DNA from: Candidatus Rifleibacteriota bacterium
GTDB taxonomy: Bacteria > Muiribacteriota > Ozemobacteria > Ozemobacterales > Ozemobacteraceae
DNA length: 64,000 nt
Assembly (NCBI GenBank): GCA_015232575.1
Contig: JADFZL010000011.1
Coordinates: 124,001-188,000 of the forward strand
Reading direction: 5' to 3'
The notes beneath the pieces are model-generated. The model was given only the letters and a program-made list of their open reading frames with translations, was not told the origin of the DNA and did no database searches. Shown here piece after piece: positions 1-7,626 of the stretch. A program made the translations under genes and the position numbers. Position 1 is the stretch's first letter, and the number at the start of each line of letters is the position of its first letter.

Positions 1-2
1 TG

Positions 3-956
3 CCCACACCGCGATATGATCTTCTGCCGGATAAATTTTTCGTTAAAAAGGTAGTTCAAGCCACGCGAGGATGTCCATTTAACTGCTCTTTCTGCACTGT
101 TCCATCGTTGAGCCCGGGTTTCAGAACAAGACCAGTTGAAAATGTAATTGCAGATATCAGTTACGATAATTTCAAACACTGGTGGCAGAGAAAGATGGTC
201 TGGTTCTGGGATGACAACCTGACCGCCAGTAGAAAATATGCTGAAAAACTGTTGAAAGCCATGATTCCATACAAAAAATGGTGGCTTACACAGGCAAGCA
301 TGGACATTTCAGGGGACGAAAATCTCCTTCGGCTTATGAAAAAGTCCGGATGCATTGGAATCTTCTTCGGAATTGAGTCTTTTATAGATGAATCACTTGC
401 CAGTGCAGACAAAAGTCAGAATAAATCGCGAAAATATTCAGAGGCAATAAACCAGCTTCATAAAAATGGAATCTGTGTAATGGCCGGTCTTATATCCGGA
501 CTTGATGGAGACACGACGGATTCCGTAAAGGAAATGGCGAAAAAACTATACGAAGCAGGTGTTGATGTTCCTTTCCTCAGTATTCTTACGCCATACAGAG
601 GAACTCGGTTATATGAAAGGATGAAAAAGGAACAGAGAATTATTGCCGGGCGTGGCTGGGAATACTACAATGGCTACAATGTTACGTTTGTACCGGCAAA
701 GATGACTCCGGAAAAGCTTCTTGAGGCGCATCGCGCTCTCTGGTGCGAGGCGTTTTCACTTAAATACAGTTTTCTGAGAATTGTACGGAGTATCAGATAC
801 CTCCGACTTGGAGCGTTCATGGTCTGTCTTCTGATGAACGCTTTCTATTGTATAAAACGCTTGCGCGGAAATCTTCCGGTCAATTTTCAAAAAAATACAT
901 TTTACCGCAGGGAATTTGAAAGTGATATAATGAAAATGCATGGTGAGGAAAGTTAA
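3..956 (+). CDS. Radical SAM protein, 5' end outside window (B12-binding type likely)
   Basis: The frame is open from the left edge, so the N-terminus is missing. Just inside the edge lies the cluster motif CPFNCSFC (nt 72-95), the CxxxCxxC that ligates the 4Fe-4S cluster of radical SAM enzymes. Downstream come WFWDDN, FFGIES and GLDGD, strand motifs of the radical SAM barrel seen in proteins that carry a cobalamin-binding domain before the cluster; that domain would be upstream of the window. The C-terminal third holds a hydrophobic patch (LGAFMVCLLMNAFYC) that may touch the membrane. An ATG-type start is not needed: the TTG at nt 108 lies after the cluster motif and cannot be the true start. 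The stop is 2 nt before the next gene, so the two are probably co-transcribed. The substrate cannot be deduced. Confidence 0.85.
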   Translation, partial: PTPRYDLLPDKFFVKKVVQATRGCPFNCSFCTVPSLSPGFRTRPVENVIADISYDNFKHWWQRKMVWFWDDNLTASRKYAEKLLKAMIPYKKWWLTQASMDISGDENLLRLMKKSGCIGIFFGIESFIDESLASADKSQNKSRKYSEAINQLHKNGICVMAGLISGLDGDTTDSVKEMAKKLYEAGVDVPFLSILTPYRGTRLYERMKKEQRIIAGRGWEYYNGYNVTFVPAKMTPEKLLEAHRALWCEAFSLKYSFLRIVRSIRYLRLGAFMVCLLMNAFYCIKRLRGNLPVNFQKNTFYRREFESDIMKMHGEES

Positions 957-958
957 AC

Positions 959-1546
959 ATGGCTTCGACAAAAAAAAAGAAAAGTGGTTGCACTGGCTCT
1001 ATTCTCAGAATTCTCTTCTACATTCTTATTGCTGCAATCATTTTTTCAGGAATAATATACTGGAAGAAAGACTCAGCAAGAAATCTTATGCGCAGATGCC
1101 TCGTTGTCAAACCTTCAAAGGTAAATCTGAATCTGGCTGCGCTTATTGGTACTAATCAGATGAAGGGAACTGTTACCTTAGGAGTTTTCAGCTATTTTCC
1201 ATTTGGAATTAATCTGACAAATCTTAATTATTCGATGTTTCTGAATGAAGTTCCGATTGCAAAGGGAATTAGAACAGCCTCCGCAAGCTATATAGCACCT
1301 CTTGCAACAACTTCACTTGAATTGACTTTTACTTTTGACAGAATCAACACAACCAAAGCGCTTGCTAAAACAGCTCCTGAGAAGGTTTTGAAAACCGCCG
1401 AATCTGTGCTTGACCAGTTGAGAGGTAAAAAAACGAAAAGAGACTCCCTGGGCGATATTGTGCGAATCGAAGGAAAAGCAGACTTCAGATTATTATTCGG
1501 AGCCTTTGAAATACCTCTTGACGGATCAGTCAACTTTAAGAGATAA
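959..1546 (+). CDS. Membrane-anchored LEA2/WHy-like protein
   Basis: A 195-residue protein with a lysine-rich N-terminus, one transmembrane segment (about residues 13-35) and a beta-rich domain. The run from about residue 72 (LGVFSYFPFGINLTNLNY) followed by a short hairpin (FLNEVPIAKG) and a polar/small strand (ATTSLELTFTF) has the spacing of the LEA type 2 / water-stress-and-hypersensitive-response (LEA14-like) fold. That assignment is by pattern only. The domain would face the periplasm or outside. It starts 2 nt after the radical SAM gene and probably shares its transcript. Function unknown; LEA2 domains in bacteria are often attached to envelope proteins. Confidence 0.7.
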   Translation: MASTKKKKSGCTGSILRILFYILIAAIIFSGIIYWKKDSARNLMRRCLVVKPSKVNLNLAALIGTNQMKGTVTLGVFSYFPFGINLTNLNYSMFLNEVPIAKGIRTASASYIAPLATTSLELTFTFDRINTTKALAKTAPEKVLKTAESVLDQLRGKKTKRDSLGDIVRIEGKADFRLLFGAFEIPLDGSVNFKR

Positions 1547-1588
1547 AAGAGTTATCTGTACAGTAATGTGGTGCATTTGGAGAATGAA

Positions 1589-2563
1589 ATGAAGATAAGG
1601 CAAAATTCATACTTGATGCCAGTGATTATGTGCATCATTTTATCAGCTTTTTTTTCAACATCTGCTGAAGCATCAATTTCTTCTAAAAGTCTTCCTTCAA
1701 AAAAATCCTCAACGGCAGATTCTTCCACTGGTGAAGCGGCAAAACCCTTCGCTGAAAAAGATAAAAGCTCATCAGCCGAAAAGCTTGATTCACCTGATGA
1801 AATGTCCTGTACATCTTTTATCAGCAAAATTACTGAGAACAATAAAATCATCGTTTTAATAATACTTTTCTTTGTTTCAGCTGAATTGTTATATAACTTT
1901 TTCAGAAAAAAAAGTCCTGAGTCGTTCTATGTAAGGCATATTCCAGCATTGGACGCAATTGATTCAATTCTGGGAATGTCTGCAGAAACCGGGAAATCAG
2001 TTCTTTTTGTTCCCGGAATTAAAGATGTTGAAGATATGCAGACAATGGCTGCAATGAATCTTCTCGGAAAAATCAGCGAAAAGTCTTCGATTCTGCAGGT
2101 TCCTGTTTTTGTTCCGGTGTCGCATTCATTTACAATGACCGTTGCGCAGGATGTCGTAAAGCGATCTTTCATTAACGTCAGCAAGCCATATAAAGAAGCG
2201 CTCGACCGGGTTACATACCTTTCTGACGATCAGCTTGCATTTGCTGCCGGAGTCATCGGAATAATGAATCGTGATAATCCAGCCGCCTGCTTCTTTTTCG
2301 GCAATTTCCTTGCTGAATCGCTCTTGTTGAGCGAATCGGCGGCGGCAATTGGCTGTGTCAGCATCGGCGGAACAGCTGAAACTTCGCAGATTCCATTCTT
2401 TATTGTTTCATGCGATTATACAATAATTGGTGAAGAGCTTTTTGCCGCTTCAGCGTGTGTTTCCAAGTCAGAAAAAGATCTGGCTACACTAAGAACTCTG
2501 GATATGATAAAATTAATAAGTATTGCAGTGATTTTGGCCGGTTGTATAATTAAGATGGTATAA
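1589..2563 (+). CDS. DUF6754-like membrane protein
   Basis: A 324-residue protein with an N-terminal signal or anchor (about residues 8-26), a Ser/Lys-rich linker, a second transmembrane segment (IIVLIILFFVSAELLYNFF) and a last one at the C-terminus (MIKLISIAVILAGCIIKMV). The start chosen is the ATG at 1589, preceded by TTGGAG; the GTG at 1568 only adds seven residues before the signal sequence. The soluble part begins RHIPALDAIDSILGMSAETG and contains SVLFVPGIKDVEDMQTMAA, which I recognise as the pattern of the DUF6754 family, a membrane protein of unknown function. It is the first gene of a cluster of conserved membrane genes (2568-3215, 3216-4037 and probably 4391-5050), with 4 nt to the next gene. 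Confidence 0.75.
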   Translation: MKIRQNSYLMPVIMCIILSAFFSTSAEASISSKSLPSKKSSTADSSTGEAAKPFAEKDKSSSAEKLDSPDEMSCTSFISKITENNKIIVLIILFFVSAELLYNFFRKKSPESFYVRHIPALDAIDSILGMSAETGKSVLFVPGIKDVEDMQTMAAMNLLGKISEKSSILQVPVFVPVSHSFTMTVAQDVVKRSFINVSKPYKEALDRVTYLSDDQLAFAAGVIGIMNRDNPAACFFFGNFLAESLLLSESAAAIGCVSIGGTAETSQIPFFIVSCDYTIIGEELFAASACVSKSEKDLATLRTLDMIKLISIAVILAGCIIKMV

Positions 2564-2567
2564 AAAT

Positions 2568-3215
2568 ATGCATTTTATAAAACATTATTTGCCACAAGTA
2601 ATAACATTCTCTGCCGGAATGTTTATGATTTTTGCATTCTTCCTGTCTGATTCTTTTCCTCAAATGAAACAGGCTGAAATGGCGATTCAGAAATGGATTG
2701 TGATTGTTGCAATTTTCACACTGATTCTTGGAATAATAAGCCTTCTAAAGGCAAATATAAGAAAAATTTCTGAAAAGGCTCAGGGCTGGGGATTCAATCT
2801 TGTGCTGATAATAAGTTTTATTGTTACCTTTGTTTGCGGTTTCCTTGGCGGATTCTCTGCAAAGTGGAAACCTTTCAGTAACTTAATCTTTCAGGCAATA
2901 TTGGCACCTGCAGCCGCAACAATGGTTTCCCTGCTCGCATTTTTTATTGCGTCTGCAGCATTTCGCTCATTCAGAATACGATCAATGGGAAGCGCTGTAC
3001 TCTTCCTCTCAGCAGTGGTAGTTATGCTGGGAAATGTTCCAATGGGTGATTCCATAAGCCATGGAGTTATTCCACGACTGCGGACATGGATTCTTGAAGT
3101 TCCATCTTCAGGCGCTCAGACGGCAATAATTATAGGAGCAGCGGCCGGATACATAATTTCAGCATTAAAGCTGATTTTCGGAATAGAAAAGCCACATCTT
3201 GGCGGGGAAAGCTGA
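2568..3215 (+). CDS. Conserved multipass membrane protein of the DUF6754 cluster
   Basis: A 215-residue, very hydrophobic protein with about six transmembrane helices. The C-terminal half (GNVPMGDSISHGVIPRLRTW then GAQTAIIIGAAAGYIISALK, ending in a short IFGIEK tail) has the look of the protein that usually accompanies DUF6754 proteins; no enzymatic motif is visible. It begins 4 nt after the previous stop and its own stop abuts the next start, so the three genes are translated from one message. A role as a membrane partner of the neighbouring proteins is inference from the tight packing. Confidence 0.75.
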   Translation: MHFIKHYLPQVITFSAGMFMIFAFFLSDSFPQMKQAEMAIQKWIVIVAIFTLILGIISLLKANIRKISEKAQGWGFNLVLIISFIVTFVCGFLGGFSAKWKPFSNLIFQAILAPAAATMVSLLAFFIASAAFRSFRIRSMGSAVLFLSAVVVMLGNVPMGDSISHGVIPRLRTWILEVPSSGAQTAIIIGAAAGYIISALKLIFGIEKPHLGGES

Positions 3216-4037
3216 ATGGCAAGAAGATATGTTTTTCTCATTCTCGCTTTAGCAATAGTTATTCCGCTTCTGAAGCCAATAGGTTTTAAAATAAATGCGG
3301 GTGAAAATGTAATAAAACTGTTTCAGTTTATCGAAAAGCTTCCCAGAAATTCAAGAATCTATCTTTCGTTTGACTATGACCCATCATCAATGCCCGAGCT
3401 TCATCCAGCGGCTGTTGCATTAATTGTACATTCCCTGAGACTTGGACATCGTCCGATATGCAGCGCTAATTGGCCACTTGGGGGCGAGATGGCAGAGGTT
3501 GCTCTGAAAAAAGCCGTTCAATTGTGCGGCTCCGGGACAAAAGTCGTAGATGGAATAAATTATTCAAACCTTGGATTCCAGCCGGGTGTTCTGAGCAAAA
3601 TCAAAGTTATGTGCAATGATTTTCTTTCACTCTATCAGGCCGATAAAAGTGGAAAATCAACTTCGGGAATGCCCATTTTTGAAACTGGCAAAACTGAAAA
3701 AATGACTCTGAAAGACTTCAGTCTTATCGTATCTTTCTCGGCAGGCCCAGCCGGGTTAAGTGCGTTTATCGCCACTTCCGGTGAACATGGGGTGCCGGTT
3801 GCCGGAGGATGCACTTCGGTCAGTATTCCAGATTACATCACGTTTATTCAGACTGGCCAGCTCGTTGGCCTGATTGGTGGAATGCCGGGATCAGCAGAAT
3901 ATGAATCACTTATCGGCATAGTATCAGACGCCACTAAATCGATGGATTCCCAGTCCATGGCTCATCTGGCAATAATTTTGCTCATAATTGCAGGAAATAT
4001 TATTCAATATAAAAAAAGGGGTAGTGTGAACGTTTAA
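3216..4037 (+). CDS. Conserved protein of the DUF6754 cluster, N- and C-terminal anchors
   Basis: A 273-residue protein with a transmembrane helix at each end (residues about 4-22 and 250-265) and a soluble alpha/beta domain between. The motif LSFDYDPSSMPELHPAAVAL after the first helix and LIGGMPGSAEYESLIG near the end are distinctive and, from memory, recur in proteins encoded next to DUF6754 genes. The middle part (SAGPAGLSAFIATSGEHGVPVAGGCTS is represented by SAGPAGLSAFIA and VPVAGGCTSVS) reads like a Rossmann-like or hydrolase-like fold, but no known catalytic set is evident. It starts directly after the preceding stop codon. Function unknown. Confidence 0.75.
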   Translation: MARRYVFLILALAIVIPLLKPIGFKINAGENVIKLFQFIEKLPRNSRIYLSFDYDPSSMPELHPAAVALIVHSLRLGHRPICSANWPLGGEMAEVALKKAVQLCGSGTKVVDGINYSNLGFQPGVLSKIKVMCNDFLSLYQADKSGKSTSGMPIFETGKTEKMTLKDFSLIVSFSAGPAGLSAFIATSGEHGVPVAGGCTSVSIPDYITFIQTGQLVGLIGGMPGSAEYESLIGIVSDATKSMDSQSMAHLAIILLIIAGNIIQYKKRGSVNV

Positions 4038-4390
4038 CAGATTAGGAGATGGATACTGATTTTTAATCACAGAATTACACGGATGTCCACGGAATAAGAT
4101 GGGTTTTCGCGGTATAAAATCTTCAAAAAAAGTGTATTATGCTAAGTATGCAAAATCTTAAATAAGGGGACAAATTTGCGTGTTAACTTTTGGGTGTTTG
4201 TCATCTCGAACAAATGTAAGAGATCTCCGTAATTTGGAGATTTTTTCCTTCGGTCGAAATGAGATGTTATAAATGACCCCTCAATTGAGGTTTGCGGTAT
4301 TTAAGAGAAAATTTCAATCCGCTATCGTATAGTTATTTAGTTTATCCGACAACACTTACAAATACAAAAGGCAGTATCAGCAGATAAAAT
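4038..4390. other. Repeat-filled gap inside the membrane cluster
   Basis: No gene is seen in these 353 bases. They hold word-like repetitive DNA (CACAGAATTACACGGA, GTCCACGGAATAAG), one copy of the dispersed palindromic repeat (4200-4265), and an AT-rich stretch before the next gene. The gap splits what looks like one functional cluster, so the repeat may have invaded it. Confidence 0.6.
4200..4265. repeat. Dispersed palindromic repeat, copy 1
   Basis: Left arm GTCATCTCGAACAAATGTAA and right arm CCTTCGGTCGAAATGAGA are imperfect inverted repeats around AGATCTCC..GGAGATTT. The same two arms recur at about 9.4, 15.4, 29.8-30.1, 34.1, 37.1, 49.4 and 52.7 kb, always between genes. Confidence 0.75.
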
Positions 4391-5050
4391 ATGGAAACAT
4401 TAACAATTTTTCTGGCGGCAGCGACTACGTTATGCATATTCAGCTTTCTCTGGAGGGACAATGTTCTTTTCAGACTGGTCGAGCATATTTTTGTTGGAGC
4501 TTCTGCGGGCTGGTTTCTGAGCGTTATCGCTTTTCATCAGACATTTAAACCCAATGTTCTCGGCAAGTTGTTTCCTGAATCTTTTGGAGCGAGCACACAG
4601 CCAGTTCAGGCTCCAGAATACATACTTATCATTCCGGTAATTCTTGGCATTATGATGCTTTCCAGACTTTCAGCGAAATATTCCTGGATAAGTCGATTTT
4701 CTATCTCTTTTGTTGTCGGAATAACCAGCGGTATGGCTCTTACTCTGACCGTTTATCAGATTCTGATTCCACAAGTTCAGAAGGCGATTATGCCTCTCTA
4801 TGTTCAGGGAAATTCCCTGGCAACTTTTTCCTCAATTATACTGGTAATGGGAACAGTGTCATGTCTCTTCTATTTCTTTTTCAGCATTGATCACAAAGGA
4901 AAACTTTTCGGAACCCTTTCGAAAATCGGATTTGTATTTCTCATGATTTCTTTTGGAGCAATCTTCGGTTCAACCGTCATGAGCAGAGTCTCTCTTCTTA
5001 TTGGAAGAATAAACTTCCTGCTCGCAGATGTTCTTCATCTGGTCGAATGA
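4391..5050 (+). CDS. Multipass membrane protein of the DUF6754 cluster
   Basis: A 219-residue protein with about six transmembrane helices. The N-terminal pattern FLWRDNVLFRLVEHIFVGASAG, with a conserved glutamate-histidine pair in the second helix, is what I associate with a further member of the DUF6754 neighbourhood. Later helices contain YQILIPQVQKA and a GSTVMSRVSLLIGR tail. No strong Shine-Dalgarno sequence precedes the ATG. It is separated from the first three genes by a 353-bp repeat-containing gap, but strand and family suggest one functional unit. Function unknown. Confidence 0.7.
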   Translation: METLTIFLAAATTLCIFSFLWRDNVLFRLVEHIFVGASAGWFLSVIAFHQTFKPNVLGKLFPESFGASTQPVQAPEYILIIPVILGIMMLSRLSAKYSWISRFSISFVVGITSGMALTLTVYQILIPQVQKAIMPLYVQGNSLATFSSIILVMGTVSCLFYFFFSIDHKGKLFGTLSKIGFVFLMISFGAIFGSTVMSRVSLLIGRINFLLADVLHLVE

Positions 5051-5523
5051 AAAAAGTGCGAAATATATAGTCAAAATACAGCAGCGTACAATATTCAACG
5101 TCGAGATTGCGGACATTGTCGCCCGGCAGAATGAACTGCACACGGTGAGTTTTAGCGGCAGCCAGAGATAAAAATGGCATTGAAAGAACGTGATGGTAAT
5201 TTCTTTAGCGATTGTTCATCTGACATCCCAGAAGTGCTCATAAAATATAGCCAGGATGGTTACCTGACAGAACATTTCCAGGATGCATAGCTTTTGTGAG
5301 TTTTGACATTTGAAAAGTTATAGAAAACCAATTAAGTCTGGCGCAATCTCAAATAGAATTGAGCCCTCTCGTTGAAAAAAAATGTTGAAGAGGGCTCAAG
5401 GGAGTAAGAAGACCTGAAAAATCACATAACAATGATCACATCAGGTATCATCAATCAGATGCAATCGACAAATCGTTCAGTCAAATCTTCAGAATGATCT
5501 GATTGATCGCACCTGTCAAATTG
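5051..5523. other. Intergenic region with possible decayed coding remnant
   Basis: No complete gene. A frame open to a stop at 5169-5171 reads KYIVKIQQRTIFNVEIADIV, and a separate frame at 5174-5290 encodes 38 residues beginning MALKERDGNFFSDC. Both look protein-like rather than random, so this may be a degraded gene, but I do not recognise it. A long inverted repeat lies at 5359-5399. Confidence 0.35.
5359..5399 (-). terminator. 11-bp inverted repeat, possible terminator of htpG
   Basis: TTGAGCCCTCT and AGAGGGCTCAA form a perfect 11-bp stem with a 19-nt loop. Read on the minus strand it is followed by TTCTATTT, a weak U-tract. It lies 125 nt past the htpG stop. The large loop and poor U-run make a terminator only plausible. 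Confidence 0.4.
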
Positions 5524-7497
5524 TCAGATGAGCATGGTTTTGATCATCAGGTCGTTTAGTTTGCGGTTAAAGCCTGCCGGGTCTGGAAGTTTGCCGCCTT
5601 CTGCCAGAAGTGCCTGTCCGTAGAGAAGGGTTGCGTAGTCAGCCAGCATTGGGTCGGTGGAATTTTTCTCGAATACAGATTGAAGTTTTGAAACGATCGG
5701 GTGTGTTGGATTGATTTCGAGAATTCTTTTCGTTTTTGGAACATCTTTTCCGGTGGCTTTCAGAATTGCTTCCATCTGAGGAGTCATGTCCTGCATATCG
5801 CTGACGAGGCATGACGGAGATGAAGTCAAGCGGCTTGAAAGGCGAACTTCCTTGATGTCTTCCTCGAGCTTTGATTTAAAGCAATCCATGAGAGATTTGA
5901 AAGAGACTTCCTTCTGCTTGCGTTCTTCTTCGGCGCGTTTCTTTTCTTCTTCTGTTCCAAGATCGACGTTACCCTTTGCAATAGACTGAAATTTCTTGCC
6001 CTTGTACTCGAAAACAAAATTAACCCATACTTCATCAACCGGATCAGTCATAAGAAGAACTTCATACCCTTTGTCCTTGAATTGTTCAAGAAGAGGTGAA
6101 GTTTCAATTCTCTGGCGGGTGTCGCCTGTAAGGTAATAGACTGTTTCCTGAGCAGGTTTCATGCGTTCAATGTACTGGTCAACTGTGTAAGTTTCTGTTG
6201 AAGAATGTGTGCTCATGAACACGGCTGTTTCAAGAATTCTTTCTTTGTCTTCGGGTTCTTTGAAGATTCCCTCTTTGATTACTGAACCGAATTCTTTCCA
6301 GAATGATTTGAATTTTTCAGGCTCGTCCTGCTTCAACGCCTTTATTGCACTGAGAACTTTTCTTGAAACGGCTTTTTTGATGTTCTGAATCTGCTTATTC
6401 TGCTGAAGAATTTCGCGTGAAATATTGAGCGAGAGCTCATCCGAATCAATAACGCCCTTTACAAATCTCAGATATTCAGGAATTAGTTCTTTGCAGTCGT
6501 TCATGATGAAGACGCGTTTTATGTACAACTGAATCCCTTTCCACATATCGCTGAAATAAAGGTCAGAACCAGCTTTTGACGGCAAGTACAAGAGTCCCTT
6601 GAAGTCGCCTGTTGCAATTCCTTCAGCTTTGTAGGTGATCCATTTCAGCGGATCATTCCAGTCGTGGCTGATGTGCTTATAAAATTCTTTGTATTCTGAT
6701 TCAGTGACATCTTTTTCTGATTTGGTCCAGATTGCTTTCATTGAATTCAGAATTTCGTCTTCGAAAGTAACTTTGGCTTCTGTGCCTTCTTTGATCTTGC
6801 CTTCTGAATCTCTTTCGTATTCTCGCTTTTCAACTTTCATTTTTATCGGATAACTTACGAAATCAGAATATTTTTTTACAAGCTCTTTGATTGTCCATTC
6901 TGAGGTGTAATCGTGAGTATCACCGTGCTTATCTTCCTCTTCATCTTCTTTTTTCAAGTACAAAGTTACAGATGATCCGGGGGTTTCTCTGGAAGCTTCA
7001 GAAATGCTGTAAGTTCCATCGCCTTTTGATTCCCATTTCCATGCTTTATCGTCGCCGGCTTTGCGTGTGATTACTTCGACGTTGTTGGAAACCATGAAAG
7101 ATGAATAAAAGCCCACTCCGAATTGTCCGATGAATTCCGGAAGACTTACTTTTCCCTGACTTTCACGGACAGTTTTCAGATATTCCTTGGTTCCTGACTT
7201 TGCAATGGTTCCGATGAATTGAACAAGCTCTTCCCTGTTCATTCCAATGCCATTATCAATAACGGATAAAGTTCTTTTGTTCTTGTCAGCTTCAATGCGG
7301 ATGTGCTGATCCTGGGCGAAAGGGCGGAGTTCATCTTTTGTCAGAGCTTCGAAACGGATTTTATCAAGCGCGTCAGAAGCATTTGAGATCAATTCCCTGA
7401 GAAAAATTTCTCTGTTCGAATAGACAGAGTGAATCATGAGATCCAGCAGTTGTTTTGCCTCGGTCTTAAATTCAAAGGTGTCGGGCTGTACAGTCAT
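5524..7497 (-). CDS. htpG: Chaperone HtpG (bacterial Hsp90)
   Basis: A 657-residue protein, slightly longer than the usual 620-640. The N-terminal GHKL ATPase domain is intact: ELISNASDALDK (Mg/ATP-binding Asn), DNGIGM, GTIAKSGT and GQFGVGFYSSFMV. The middle domain carries IKLYIKRVFIMND-type sequence (here IQLYIKRVFIMND) and SREILQQNK with the catalytic arginine; the C-terminal dimerisation domain ends LLYGQALLAEGGKLPDPAGF. It is an ATP-driven cytoplasmic chaperone for stress-labile clients. An acidic insertion (KKEDEEEDKHGD) near residue 190 lengthens the first domain. The ATG is preceded by CGGAGG at good spacing. It stands alone with a possible promoter at 7581-7609. Confidence 0.97.
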   Translation of the reverse strand: MTVQPDTFEFKTEAKQLLDLMIHSVYSNREIFLRELISNASDALDKIRFEALTKDELRPFAQDQHIRIEADKNKRTLSVIDNGIGMNREELVQFIGTIAKSGTKEYLKTVRESQGKVSLPEFIGQFGVGFYSSFMVSNNVEVITRKAGDDKAWKWESKGDGTYSISEASRETPGSSVTLYLKKEDEEEDKHGDTHDYTSEWTIKELVKKYSDFVSYPIKMKVEKREYERDSEGKIKEGTEAKVTFEDEILNSMKAIWTKSEKDVTESEYKEFYKHISHDWNDPLKWITYKAEGIATGDFKGLLYLPSKAGSDLYFSDMWKGIQLYIKRVFIMNDCKELIPEYLRFVKGVIDSDELSLNISREILQQNKQIQNIKKAVSRKVLSAIKALKQDEPEKFKSFWKEFGSVIKEGIFKEPEDKERILETAVFMSTHSSTETYTVDQYIERMKPAQETVYYLTGDTRQRIETSPLLEQFKDKGYEVLLMTDPVDEVWVNFVFEYKGKKFQSIAKGNVDLGTEEEKKRAEEERKQKEVSFKSLMDCFKSKLEEDIKEVRLSSRLTSSPSCLVSDMQDMTPQMEAILKATGKDVPKTKRILEINPTHPIVSKLQSVFEKNSTDPMLADYATLLYGQALLAEGGKLPDPAGFNRKLNDLMIKTMLI

Positions 7498-7580
7498 ATA
7501 TTTTTAACCTCCGATAAAATTGTTATTTTATTGAATTTCAAATACTGATCACCATTGGATCAGATTCTCTGTGGAGGCGT

Positions 7581-7609
7581 ATTTTAACATTTTTTGCAGA
7601 CACATGCAA
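7581..7609 (-). promoter_or_regulatory. Possible promoter of htpG
   Basis: On the minus strand, TTGCAT (7604-7609) and TAAAAT (7581-7586) are 17 bp apart, about 85 nt upstream of htpG. The -10 is good (5 of 6), the -35 poor. No CIRCE-type operator was seen. Confidence 0.4.
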
Positions 7610-7626
7610 ATATTAAGTATGCAAAA

